The position numbers were made by a program, and so were the translations under genes. A stretch of 64,000 nucleotides of DNA, from assembly GCF_003144195.1 (NCBI RefSeq), contig NW_020290015.1, forward strand, positions 124,001 to 188,000, written 5' to 3'. The notes beneath the pieces were generated by a model, which was not told the origin of the DNA, made no database searches, and worked only from the letters and a program-made list of their open reading frames with translations. Shown piece by piece: positions 1-11,194 of this stretch. How positions within the stretch are numbered: the stretch's first letter is position 1; each line of letters starts with the position of its first letter. Source of the stretch: Ceraceosorus guamensis (taxonomy: Eukaryota > Basidiomycota > Exobasidiomycetes > Ceraceosorales > Ceraceosoraceae).

Positions 1-680
1 CTTTAGAGCCGTGGGTTTGGTTGAGCAGCATGCTAAGGGGGGAATGCGGCTCGACGTGAGTATACCGGACCGCGTGCTTCTCACAGCGAAGCAAGGGTGA
101 ACGGTACTTACGTGGCGATCAAGACCATCCACGAATCATCCTTGACGATTTCCTGAATCATGCCAAAGAACGACTCGCTTCTAGAAATGCCGTGTATGCG
201 GTGCGGCTTGTCTTCATGGGGCGTTGCTTTTGTCCCGTGCGATTGCAGATCATTTCTCTTTGGCCGAGCACGCTCCTTGCCCCGGCTGGTCTCACGCGAT
301 GACTCGTCTTTATCAACGTCTGGATTCGCTCCGTTCAAGACGGCAATTTCTCTGTCATGACTGAGCGGCACCTTCACTCTGCGTCTCTTGCTCGTGTGTG
401 AAGAGCCTTTTTGCTGCTTGGTCTCAGCAGCGGCGGGCTTGCCCTTGCGCTCAAAGTACGGCGACACCTGCTCAATGTCTCGTCGCTTGCGGGTAGGTGT
501 GCGCAGCTCGTTGCGAGCATCTCGAGCCTTTCTCGCTTCCCTTGCCTCGACCTTCTCTTCGTCGACTTCGCTTCTTCTTTGTACCGCACTTTCGCAAGCA
601 TTGCTGCCAGTCCGCACGCCCTGCTGGGCGGCAGCGCCTTGCAAGCGCGCTCGTTCTTGCAGCCTACTGCTTCTGCGCAT
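1..680 (-). CDS. MBD4-like DNA glycosylase, N-terminal part (runs off left edge)
   Basis: The first exon spans 112-680 and the second begins at 32 and leaves the window. The intron 33-111 has a GTAAGT donor and a CTTAG acceptor. The start is the ATG at 680; the upstream in-frame GTG is not needed. The first 165 or so residues are basic, disordered and full of short Lys/Arg clusters that could serve nuclear import. The joined exons then read FFGMIQEIVKDDSWMVLIAT followed by MLLNQTHGSK. This is the opening helix pair of the HhH-GPD fold as found in MBD4-type mismatch glycosylases, which remove T or U opposite G in base excision repair. The catalytic Asp lies outside the window, so activity cannot be judged. 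A methyl-CpG-binding domain is not visible in the part present. The gene is divergent from the next one. Confidence 0.72.
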
Positions 681-1220
681 GCTCACGAGTAGAAGAAGAG
701 TTCGTCTGATTGGATACGCATGCGCACGCAGCCACCACCGCCTTGGGTGAAGGAATGGAAAGTCTTGCGTATGAGTGCTCGGCTGTCAATCGAATGAGTT
801 CACGAGATTCGCATCACAATTGCTGCGTGTGAAGGCGGGATGTGATCGAGCTGAAAGCTCCCAGACGCTGGCGGGATTCTGACCTCATATGCGGCTGGCG
901 CGTTTGCGCCTGCTGGAGGTACCGGTACAGTGCATGGTGAGTCAAGTCAGAGCACGGGACGGCACCGTTACCTGCATGTATGCACGCTGCATTCACATTC
1001 GTCCCGGCCAAACCATCCAACCGCCATCCCGACTCGTGCTGTTTACGCGATACCGCCACCATCTGTGCAAAGGCAAGGGCTTGACTCAGCAAACAAAGGC
1101 AAAGAGAAGTGATGACAGCTGATACATGTGCAGAAACGGGCACTTGGACATTCGAATACTCCAGCGCGTAAGCAATCAAGCCTAGCTGCCGCGAGCAGCA
1201 TCAAAGTGGGCTCAAACGAG
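681..1220. other. Divergent intergenic region
   Basis: This spacer of 540 bases holds the presumed promoters of the glycosylase gene (leftward) and the unrecognised mitochondrial-type gene (rightward). It carries one palindromic GTACCGGTAC at 919-928, a word seen again in other spacers. No convincing TATA box or coding segment is visible. Confidence 0.5.
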
Positions 1221-2177
1221 ATGAATCGCGCTCTGGGAGAGCAAGCGGCACGGAGCGTTCAGGATGCTAGTCAAGCCTGCCTCCGGCGCACAGTGGGGAC
1301 CATCTCGCCCATACAGACGAGAGCATTCTCGAGCGGGTCTGTGTCAAAGAAGCAATGCAAGGCTTTGTGTGCTGGCATAAGCCTCGCTTTTCTAGGTGGC
1401 GCTTTGGCTTCACAGACCGCCCCTCATGTGGAACTTGCTGGAAAGCGGCTGTTCGGTACCTCATCAAGCATCTTTGCAGACGAGATCAAGTCGGCCAGCT
1501 CGAGCATACTTCGCCAAGCTTCTCCAGCTGCTGCACGAAGACCTCAAACTCACTTGGTCTTCCTCACGCTCGATCAGGCTGAGAGGGATGCGTGAGTCCC
1601 GAGTGTACAAGCACGAGCATCGTGGCTTTTGTTGTAGGTGGGCTCTGTGAGCCTCTTTTCTTATTTTTTTTTGTACGCTCTTCACCCCATCCAGATGGCA
1701 GCAGTGGATCGCATACTTTCGAAATGAAGGTTTCGACTGCCTACTGATCAATGCGGCTGTCGAAGGCGGCGAAGCAGATCACAGCCGCTTGGGAGATGGT
1801 GAGTGGAGCAGGGCCGATGCGAGACAATGTTGTGCCACCAGCTGCTTAGACTTCTACCCGTCTGCTGTTTCTGCATGTCGACAGAGCTCACCCAACAGCT
1901 ACGTCTCGCATCTCTACCCGTGCAGCCCATTGTGCTGGTCCAGGATCAAAGGGGCGCACAGGTTGCATTCGAGCACTTGTCGAGCGACCCCAGAGCCTCA
2001 GGTTTGATGATCTTCCTCTTCGACAAGAGTGGGCAAGAATCGTCCCTGAGAAGCATTTCAGACAGAGCGAAAGAGGTCAAGCTGCCGTCAAAGCTAAGGT
2101 GGACTCTTCTCAGTGCCAGCGAGGCTGATGCCATCAAGAAGGCAGAGAAGTGGATCAGAGATCAAGGGTTCTCGTAG
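1221..2177 (+). CDS. Unrecognised protein, probably mitochondrial
   Basis: Three exons (1221-1591, 1695-1798, 1885-2177) join in phase to give 255 residues. The start is the first in-frame ATG, at 1221. The N-terminus is rich in Arg, Ser and Ala and almost lacks acidic residues (FSSGSVSKKQCK region), as expected of a mitochondrial presequence. A short hydrophobic stretch follows at about residues 50-65. The remainder alternates hydrophobic strands and helices: LVFLTLDQAERDAWQQWI, then FDCLLINA, PIVLVQ and LMIFLFDKSG. This could be an alpha/beta fold, but no nucleophile elbow or cofactor motif is recognisable. I do not recognise the family and assign no function. The gene converges on the ArfGAP gene with 122 bases between stops. 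Confidence 0.6.
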
Positions 2178-2299
2178 AGCAAATTATGGGGCTCGAAGGC
2201 GCGCCTCAGAGAGTTCTACAATTTGAGCTTTGCCGACTGAATGTATGGTATTGTATCTAGCAGCGGCATCACGTACAGGGCAACAGAGTCAATGAAGGG

Positions 2300-3879
2300 C
2301 TACTTGAAGTCTCCCCAGATGTCTGAGAATGCATCCTTCTTTTGTGCCGTAGCTCCGCCTGTAGATGGCGCAGCAGTGCTATTGCTGATTACAGTGCTGC
2401 CCCAAATATCGTTGCTACTGGAGCCGAAAGTGTTGTTGGACTGTGCAGCGGCGGGAGGTGAAGCCCACGGATTTGACGCGCCAGCAGCAGGGGCAGGTGC
2501 AGGCGCACCCCCCATCGACAACCCTCCAAACGCATCCAATCCTCCAAATGCCGACTGATTGCCGGCATTCTGTACCGGGGGAGATGTCGCTACAGGAGGT
2601 TTCTGAGCGAAGAGTGACAGAATATCACTCTTGCCCCTAGCACCACCGACTGTAGGAGAGGTGGGGATGGTCGTGGACGTAGCAGCCGAGTCACTCCAAT
2701 CCAGATCGAAAAGACCGCCGCCACCTCCCGTCGCTGGCTTTGGCGGTGCAGCCGCTGACTGCGCGGCACTCGCAGAGACAGGCGCGGGGCTTGATGCCCT
2801 ACGAGGGGCAGGCGCAGGCGCTTCGGCTGGGTCAGACAGCAAATCGATAGCCGGTGCCGGTGCCGCTCTCGCGGGTTTGGGCGATGTGCTAGAGCCAGCG
2901 GCGGGGACAGTAGCCTGACCATTTGCATCGGTATCATCATTAGTCTGTGTTCTCCGGCAGAAGCATCAGATATTGGCTACTGCCACAAAAGACTCACCGG
3001 CGCTGAGGCTGGTGCAGCACCACCTTCATCAAGTACACTAGGGTCAGAGGGAGGTGCTCCCTCTTTGGCCCATCTCCGTGTCTCGTACTGGAGAAGGCCA
3101 GAGCTGTTATAAGCCGCCGTGCTTCCGCATGGCAGTGTGACGACTAGTCGAGCGTCGAGCGTGCTCACCTTGCTTCTGATAAAGCTCTCAATTTTGTGAT
3201 CAGGGGGTACGTGGCCAGCCTTCAAGTGCGCTTCCCAGTATGCATTCGCTCGTTTGTTACCCCACTTCTGGATCGAGGCCATCTGTTCCGGCGTCCAGAT
3301 ATCCAGGTCGATGGATTTGACTGGTTGGCGAGATGAGTGCACAGGGTGAGCGATCCGGCTTTCCTAAGTGCCCTGTCAGGACTTGCGCGCTGCTCACCTT
3401 TTGATATGTGCGTTCCCATGCTGCGATGAATGCCTGAGCAACGGATGCAAAGAAAGCAGCCTCTGTGGATGTGTGATGCAGATGTTGGATGAGCTGGTGC
3501 GCAACGCGACCAAGGGTAGTCGCGCCCTTCCAGTGCGCTTATGACTGTACGACGCACAAGTTCCAAGATGCCCATCGCGGGTCTTGAGGTCGGGCGCAAG
3601 AAGGACAGTCGCTTCGATCAGCCAAAAGCACGAATCGTTGGGCCTTTCAGAAGCCGAGAAGGACGTACCGTTCTTTTTGCAGTCCACGCAGCTCTTGTTG
3701 TCGGGCTGCTTGACCATCGCCCTGAGCGTCCGAGCGTTGGCCTCATTTTGGGCCTTGCAGGTGGTTCAAATGGTGAGGAGCAGACCAAGCGCGCACATAA
3801 GAGCAGTGTGAGCCGCCATTGCGAGCGCAACACAGCTCCATAGATCGCAGCTCACTTTGGACTGTACTGGCCTAGACAT
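2300..3879 (-). CDS. AGE2: ArfGAP protein of the Age2/SMAP type
   Basis: Seven exons (3856-3879, 3669-3753, 3558-3582, 3398-3462, 3169-3320, 2998-3087, 2300-2944) give 361 residues in one continuous phase. The N-terminal zinc finger is complete: CVDC at residues 30-33 and CIRC at 50-53, spaced C-x2-C-x16-C-x2-C. Trp40 and Trp43 lie inside it, and SGIHR supplies the arginine finger at residue 58. Such proteins stimulate GTP hydrolysis on Arf GTPases at the trans-Golgi and endosomes. The C-terminal 215 residues are Ala/Pro-rich and disordered. They carry IDLLS, which resembles a clathrin box, several Trp motifs such as NPWA and DIWG, and end in DIWGDFK. This supports a coat-recruiting Age2/SMAP member rather than Gcs1 or Glo3. 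The third exon is only 25 bases. The symbol is by family resemblance. Confidence 0.88.
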
Positions 3880-4498
3880 TGCGCTTTGCCTCAAGCTTCA
3901 AACTCGATGACCTGTTAGCGAACAGCGACGCCTACCTACCAGAAAAGCGTCGGGTAAGACCGGTGTAAGGAAGTCGTGTGGAAGTGATGAGGTCCTCGAA
4001 ACGTGTAGCCAATCGGTCTGGCGATATACAAATGGTATGCACGTTGCAGCGGTCATGCTGCGTGATGGTGTTGCGCCAGACGAGCCTGCCGAGCCTGGCC
4101 TCCAGGCGCTCACCAGCAGCAGCTGTCGTGCGCCGGCAAGCATCTTTCGTGCGAGAGGAGTCTTCTCGCTGTCGTGCGCCCACCACCGCGGCTGGGGCGC
4201 GTGATCTTGCATACACCATGCAGGCGCTGATGGGCGCGGCAGCCAGACGAGTGATGAAGGAGTTGTGATGGATCGAGGAGGCATCGCTCGACTTCCCTCG
4301 GAATGTATGCGCCCACATTTTGAAGGGACACATTGACGCTCAAGCACCATCATCCCCTTGAACGCTAGTGAAAGTTGGGCTTTCACGTCATTTTTACCGC
4401 AGCATCTTTGTCCTCTTCTGACGCTCATCCTTGGAGCCTCATCAACCCTCTCTTCAACCTCAAGTGCCAACACTGAACGCCAGCCCGACAAAGCGTTC
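3880..4498. other. Divergent intergenic region
   Basis: These 619 bases separate the start codons of the ArfGAP and the eIF5-mimic genes and should hold both promoters. A 200-residue open frame exists on the minus strand (3898-4500), but it has no family features and covers the promoter of the downstream gene, so I treat it as chance. No repeat or RNA gene is seen. Confidence 0.5.
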
Positions 4499-6539
4499 AT
4501 GACCTCGACTCCTTCCGGTACCGGGACACCCCCTCCAACGGCACAAGGAGGTCAGGCGAAAGCTGAAAAACCGACTTTAAGCGGCACGCGTATCAAGCAA
4601 AGAAAAGGTGTTGTCAAGAGTCAGGCCAAGTTCGAGCCCGAAGGTGAGTTTGGCACGAGGGCGACGTGCTCGAGGAAGTCTGTGCGAAAACAAAGCACGG
4701 CCACGACAGCTCCTCCCTGGTGGTCCGAGTATGTCAACACGCAACCTGTATCGCAGAGCGTGCCCAATGGCTAGAACGAGAACACGCTTCTCCACCCTCC
4801 TCTCAGCCTGACACATTCGATACTCGGCGTTGACTTTGACTCTGACTTTCTTCCTACCCCTCAAAGCATTCCGCGACGCGGTTTACAAGTACTTTGATGG
4901 TGTCTCCGCTACCGACGACTGGGATGGCTATGCTGCTGCCCTAGACAAGGCGGGCAACACCCTCGACTATCGCAAGTCAGTGGCTCTCACGCGTGCCTCG
5001 ACCTCACCGCGGTGCAAAGCTCTGATATGTCCACTGCTCAATTCCTTACTGTTACAGGTATAGCGATCAGTTGTTCGAGATCTTGATCGCGTGAGTCGGT
5101 GCTGTGCGAGCCTTTCGGCAGCTGCTGGGGGCCGATACTGTGGCGCAGCTTTCGCTGACTTTGAATGTATGCATCTTCATCCCGCAGTGGTAACCTGCTC
5201 GCTCCTGGCGGTAGCCCACTTGACGATGCGCCAAGCAGCCCTTTCAGCGTCTTCGCTGCGAAGAGTGGATCGCCAGCTGATGTGAAGCCCATCATCACCA
5301 CGCTTGACAAGGTCATTCGTAGATACAAGTTTTTGCAGAAGCCCTTGGACGAGCACTCGATCAAGTATTTGCTTCAGTACATTGGTCGCTTCGATGCTGG
5401 TCAGCGCGAACGCTTGGCTACGGCCACTGCCTTCCTCATTCAGATGAGCTTAGTGTCGGCCAGCTGCCTTCTGGTGCTGCAGAAGGACAATCTGACCAAA
5501 GATGAAGTAGCTTTGAACTTCATCATCAATGTCTTCAAGGCTTACTTGGCAGAAGGCAGCATCGATACTCTCAGTACCAGTCTGCGCAAGGGGCGGGTCA
5601 CAGACGTCCTGCCCTTCTTTCCTCAGACGAAGCGCTCTCAGGCCAACATCGTCACTAGCACCTTCAGCTCTGCTGGTCTCACTGGTGTCGCTAACTTCTA
5701 TGCCAAGTTGGCAGCCCGAGATGCTCGTGAGGCGGTCATCCGTCGCCTACACGAGCTGCGCGAGAATTTGGACGTCGTGCAAGAGCCTGTCGACGGTGCT
5801 GCCGAGGAGTCCAATCCTCGCGTAGATGAGATCGTCGACTACTTGAACGAGAGCGGTCTTCCCGCCGAGGAACGTATCGCCACGGCGTGGGAAGGTCTTA
5901 TGAAAGATCAAGACCCCAACTTTGTCAAGGTGAGTCATGTGAACTTGATCAGCTTCGTTGGTGTTTTTGCTCAATCGGAACGTCTTGTCCTCCTCGCCTT
6001 TAGCACGTCACACCAGTCTTTGCTGCTATCGTCAAGGGCCCTCGCAACGAACTCGCCTTGATCAATGCAGCTCAGACTCATGTCAGTGCGTTGGGTGACC
6101 AGGCCAGCATGAAGACCTTCCCTGGCTTTTTGAAGGTAAGTCAAATCTTCACGCGCATTTTGCATCGTTCTCAGAGCATTGGCTTCGGCACCGCTGACCA
6201 GCACCTCTCATTACGTGTTTCACCATTAGCTATGGTACAACGAAGATGTCGTGAGCGACTCGGCAAGTGCGTGTTTTTCTCAGAGAACCAATCGCCCAGC
6301 TACTGTGAAGAGACTCATCGCTTCGCTGTCCTTGCCTGCTGCAGTCATTTTCTGGCACACCAAAGGCCACAAAACAACACAAGGCTACCAAGCCGTGCTG
6401 CAAGTCGCTGCGCCTCTGGTCAAGGTGGGTACAGCCCATCGTCGAAAACATGTTCGCGTGTCTTTCGCTGATGCTTCCAATGTGCGCTCGCGTTTGCTTT
6501 CTGTAGTATCTCCAAGAGCAGGAGGAGGAGGATGACTAG
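4499..6539 (+). CDS. eIF5-mimic protein (BZW1/BZW2, 5MP family)
   Basis: Eight exons (4499-4643, 4867-4975, 5058-5090, 5188-5929, 6004-6135, 6230-6266, 6345-6424, 6507-6539) give 436 residues, close to the roughly 420 of animal BZW proteins. The N-terminus has the family signature KPTLSGTRIKQRKG, then FRDAVYKYF, LDYRKYSDQLFEILIAG and LLAPGG. The C-terminal third is a W2 domain of HEAT-like helices (HVTPVFAAIVKGP, then FPGFLKLWYNEDVVSDSAII, then FWHTKGHKTTQGYQ), ending in the acidic tail YLQEQEEEDD. In animals these proteins bind eIF2 and eIF3 through the W2 domain, compete with eIF5 and raise start-codon stringency. The same cytosolic role is inferred here. The family is absent from budding yeast but known in other fungi. 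The gene is divergent from the ArfGAP gene and converges on GSH1. Confidence 0.92.
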
Positions 6540-6883
6540 GAGTGAACCTTCTGCTCTCTCTCTACTCTGACGGCTCAGCATCCCAAGATGCTTAGAGCGT
6601 GGCCGCCAAGTGAAATTCAAATGGCTCTGCAAAGCAGAGTGGGCTTTTCCCTTGAAATACCACGCGTGTGCCAATGGAAGTGCGAAGCAAACCGCGAAAT
6701 CGTCGAGCAAACGAATTTACCGCAGCGCACTGACTTTGGGAATTCTTGAAAGGAGGTTTTACATTACAACAACGAGCAATCGATGCGTGGACAGTAAGCA
6801 TTTTTGAATGTGCGCGCGGCCAGCGGCGATGCGAAAAAGTCTACGAGCGCAGGGAGAGAGGGTGCAAACGATTAATGCGCAGC
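6540..6883. other. Convergent intergenic region
   Basis: This spacer of 344 bases lies between the stop codons of the eIF5-mimic gene and GSH1 and should carry both 3-prime ends. I see no gene, tRNA or clear hairpin terminator in it. Confidence 0.45.
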
Positions 6884-9290
6884 TCAGGCATCCTTCTGCG
6901 CTTTTCTTCTCTGCGCGAAGCCTTTTGGCAAGAAGCCAGGCGCTTCCACTTCGCCTCGCTCGATTGCGTCTAGTTGCTTGATCATCTGGGGCAGCCAAAC
7001 AGGCGGCAGTGCGTCAGCACATTCACGAATCAAGGGCGATGCTCGTAAAGGCATCATTGAGCCTCCACTGCCCAAGACGAGCCACTCACATCGTAGTTGA
7101 CCTTGGCGCTAACAACAGAATCTTTCTTGTACTCGGGGTGCGTCCTCACAAAATTTCTGATCCACGTTGCTGCAGTGATAAGCTCTCCGCTGGCTCGCTT
7201 CGATACCAGGTCAAGATAGATGCCCAGTTCGCACCGGGTCTCGACGTCCATCGTGAGCGAGTCGAGGTAACTGTAAACCAGCGTGATCAGACCGGGGAAG
7301 GAGCCGTCCTGTGAACAGTTTTCCCCAGAAAATGCGGACGCCGTAGCGAAGAAGGAATGACATCGATCAGATTGCGGGTTAGGATACGCATCTTGAAGTG
7401 TGACTCACCTTTCCATTCATGAGCTCATTGAGCGTAAATTCATCGTACTCTTCTTCGACCGGAGTAGGCTCAGGACTCGCAGCGCGAGAGGAAGCGGAGG
7501 TCCGGGGGAGAGGACTCTTGACGCCATTCGACGACGCCGCTGCTCCGTTGGCCGGCGAAGTGGCGCCTCTGTTTGGGCTTGGTGCTCTGCTTCCTCTGGG
7601 CGTCCCTCTACCACCTCTGCCGCTTACCGAAGAGTCCCGCGCATGATGTCTCGGCTTTGACCTGAATACCTCTTTTCGAAAGTGGAATTTTTGCGTATTG
7701 ACAGCGTCCCGAATGTGGGCTCGCTTCATGTTCACATCCACCTTGCTGATAGGCATGTAGAAGTTGAGGTGGAAGCTCAAGATGGCTCGGGTAAGCAGCA
7801 CGATGAAAATGCTGAAAGCCGCGTTCTCAAAATCGGTCACTTGCACCTCCATGGATCTGAATTCTACCCTCCATCCAATCTGACCACCAGGTGGTGGAGG
7901 CTTGAATCTCATCGTCTGCCAATTTGTGGATTGAATGTTCTCAAAATGATCCATGGACTGATGATCGTCAAGATCGACCATCTCGCTGAAGATGACGAGG
8001 GGGTCTCGAATGAACAGGTGGGCCAGATGCGTAGCGAGGAGAGGGTCGATGCCGGCCTTTTCGAGACGAGTCTTGACCTTTTCATCGACTGGCAAAGGAT
8101 TGTCGTTGTACTCTGGCCGATTGGCAGGATCTTGAGAGATGTAGCTGTCCACTGAGTCGTATCTACATCGTAGAAGGGCAAGAAAGGCGCTAAATGCAAT
8201 GCAGTCATGTGCCTTCGGCAGCAAGCGCTGGAGCGCATCTCGATTTCAGGACTCACCTACTCTTCTGCATCAGCATTCTGCTATCCTTCAGTGGCTCCAG
8301 CCCGCGTTCTTCTCTCGTGCGGTCATCCACTGCAGCGGAGATGACGTTCCATCGACAATCGACATCTGCTAGGTATCCTCTGTATGCAGGACTAGCGGCC
8401 GTCAAGGCCAGTAATAGTGGTCCGACGGGGACGAGTTGGTCGTACACTGTTCGAGCTTCTTGCACGCTACAAGCTTGGAATGTGACTTGCAAGCAACAGC
8501 AGCCCATGCCGAAGCCCATCGCATCCATGTATATGTGATCGGGCAGCGCTGCGCCCGCCCTTGCTTCCTTGTCCTCTGGAAACAGCTGTCTGTCCCATGG
8601 GATGCTCGAATCGACAAAGGGTCGGGGAGTGAGCTCATCGTGAAAGATGGGCATGTTGATGGCGACCTTTGCACCTCTCCTCTGCCTGATGTTTGCTGTC
8701 AAAGTCGGGAAACGCGCATGAGGATTGATGACTTCATCGGGCAAGAAGAGACTTCGACTGGCCGATCCGTTCGCTTCCAGAGGCGGGTCTGTGAAGGGCC
8801 TGTCAGTCACACCCAACCTGGGAAAGGACGTGAGCGTAACAGGGAGCTCGTGAGGGAGCAAGTGGGACCTGGCGATGCGACGCCTCAGCCGCATGTTGGC
8901 CTCGACGGTCCTCAAATCCCGGGGTGTGACGCCATAAGGAGCTCCAGGCGTGCTCTCGAGCATGAAGCGCCCGTATTCGGGATGAAAGGTCGGCACGTGT
9001 CCACCTGCTGCTGCGTCCCCGGGCAGCTTGGTGGCAGCGTCGGCATGGGATTCAGCCAGCACTTTGAGAATCTCTGCTTGTCTTAGGGACAATCGGGCAT
9101 CCGCTTGCTCATCGTCGAAAGAGACCACGATGTACTCGATCTCGTCGCCCCACAGCAAGCCATCACCCCTCCTATCCTTGATCTGCTCCCACAGATGGAG
9201 GAACTGCGTGATGCCATGCTCTCGCACGTGCTCTGCCAGCGGTTTGGTGTCGGGCCATGAAAGCGGCGTGCCGAGGGATAGCAGTCCCAT
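6884..9290 (-). CDS. GSH1: Glutamate-cysteine ligase catalytic subunit
   Basis: Four exons (8257-9290, 7409-8162, 7090-7308, 6884-6985) give 702 residues; eukaryotic GCL is about 640-680. The enzyme joins glutamate and cysteine with ATP in the first, limiting step of glutathione synthesis in the cytosol. Family motifs are plain: LLWGDEIEYIVVSFDD near residue 46, PEYGRFMLESTPG, TANIRQRRGAKVAINMPIF, YMDAMGFGMGCCCLQVTFQA, the splice-spanning SRYDSVDSYIS, then RASGELITAATWIR and EYKKDSVVSAKVNYD. The extra length comes from a low-complexity Ser/Pro/Arg/Gly insert at roughly residues 510-585, ahead of a short acidic stretch. The last exon was placed at a CCCCAG acceptor because only that keeps phase and yields MIKQLDAIERGEVEAPGFLP, which fits the fungal C-terminus. 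The start is a good ATG at 9290. Confidence 0.95.
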
Positions 9291-11194
9291 GGCTGTCGGT
9301 ATGAGGAGTGACCCTTGCGGGCGGAAGGAAAGGAAGAGAAGAAGCGATGCCGAAGAGGATTAGATGACGGGTTCTTCCGAGCACAAGCTGCTTAGCGCGA
9401 ATGCGAATGCGGATGGGTCTCGTGACTTGGCCAAGACCAGCCTCTTGCACTTTGCCGATGCGACGCGATCAGCAAGGGGAATGACGTGATTGAGAGTCAA
9501 GGATGAGGAAGGGCGTGTCCGCGAGAGCTGAGCTGGGTAAGGTGAATCTATGCGAAGAATTTCGACCGAAATGTTGAGCTGCGACGCACCCAATCGGAGC
9601 AGTGGTCGCCAGGCGTTGTCATAGGTACCGCGATGTGTGTCAAGGGCGATGGAACGCTGCGCATACACCTGGACCGTTCCTCCACGTCAGGGAGCGAGGG
9701 GATGCTTGTTGCCTGAACCCTTCCTCGGAGGACGTCCAGAAAAGAGTCTCAAAGTTTTGCCGAAGGTCGGCGCCTCACAGCGTCGGTGTCGCAGGTTTGA
9801 ATTGTGATTTGAATACCCACCCAGTCTGAATTCATATCCAAAGGCGGAGACTACAAAGCCTTTGCAGCCTGTCGATTTGGCGAAGCACAAAGGCCGATGA
9901 GCAGCAAATGTATCGACCGGAGTTAAGACCCATTCAAAGCTGCTGACGCGACTTTACCGCGCGAGCGAGCGGCACGTGAAGTTGAGCGCGAGGTGTCCGG
10001 CAAGCTCGGTGAGACAAGCAAGTCGTAAGTACACCCTGCACCAAAACTCAAGGTCGGTCAAGAGGTATATATATAGGTGATCGTGATTTTGGTTATGAGC
10101 GATCGAGCACCACGTTGCACGATTCAAGATTACGGAACCGAAGATCTCTCATTAGGCACATCTCTTCGACCAGAATTCATTTCATCAGAAAGCTAGGGTT
10201 TGTCAACGCCATCATCTTGCGAGGTGAATAAAGGATGACTACGCGTGAGCGCCAAACAGAGAAAAGCCAGGGTGCGCAAGACAACTCGCCACCCCATGAC
10301 TCACGACTGCACATGTGCGCGTCGCTATATACAGAGCTTGTGCGCAGCAACAATCACGAATTGACTCGTGAATTCTGGCAGCAGGCACTCGTGACTCATC
10401 GGACTCAGATCAATCAAGAATAATCTCTCGCACCGCTCTATGCCGCTATAGCCGTGCTGTGGTGCGGAGGCGTCCCACCAACGGAATAGACTTGGGAATT
10501 GCATCGCGAACGTTATAAGCACGCAGCACACTCGTCCTTTTGCTTTCAACCTCGAGAAATTCTCCACATCTATGCAAGATCGGGCTTTATAATTTGAACA
10601 AAGCCCCGAAATGCGCGCTTAGCATTTTTGGCGAGCGGTATATAGCGATCGAGCGCTACAGTCAAGAGTACTGTATCAGGCAAAGCGATTCAAGGATTCT
10701 TGATTGAGTCGTCAGTCAAATTCTGCTCTATTTCGCGCCGTCGTTTCTAGTGGTGGTTACCGAGTACAAAACCTCCGGAAACGATCGAGCTGCCTGAATA
10801 TGTCATATTACCGGCGGCGTGAGCAGTCTCGAACATCGCTTCGTACGTTCGACCTACGATTCACGGAGGCGAAACTTCGGTCTGGGATGGGGCCCGACGC
10901 TTGCAATCGTGAATCACGAATGGCGCACTCCTCCACCAGTCACATGAGCAGAAGGAACCCAAATTCAAGGCTCGAGCAAATTCATGGTCGAGAATCCGTG
11001 CTTGCGTGCGACGAGGGGTGAGGCGAGCGAGCGTACACCACTGCTGGTGAAGTTTCGGATGGATTGGTGGTGCGTGGTGGACGTTAGCAGTTGTCGCAAA
11101 GATGACTGCTTCTCCTTCCGGACCACCACTCCACGTACAGCGTTGCACACGCTCACCTCCACGAAGTACGCCTTCAGGCTAAAGTCGCCATAAG
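9291..11194. other. Long divergent intergenic region with TATA-like and ACTCGTGA motifs
   Basis: This spacer of 1.9 kb separates GSH1 (leftward) and the short-chain dehydrogenase (rightward). It has TATATATA-type stretches at about 10062-10077 and a TATATAG at 10638-10644. Exact ACTCGTGA lies at 10364 and 10387, and the near-palindrome ATCGTGAATCACGAA at 10906-10920. Short open frames here (for example 9360-9668 on the minus strand) show no family features or codon bias and are not called. Confidence 0.5.

Noticed and set aside
3898-4500. Minus-strand open frame of 200 codons
   Set aside because: It overlaps the divergent promoter region and the start of the eIF5-mimic gene and has no domain features.
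9360-9668. Minus-strand open frame just upstream of GSH1
   Set aside because: It is short, without recognisable motifs, and sits in the expected leader and promoter of GSH1.
10353-10400. Clustered ACTCGTGA words considered as a CRISPR-like array
   Set aside because: The copies are irregularly spaced, very short, in both orientations and spread over a eukaryotic window.
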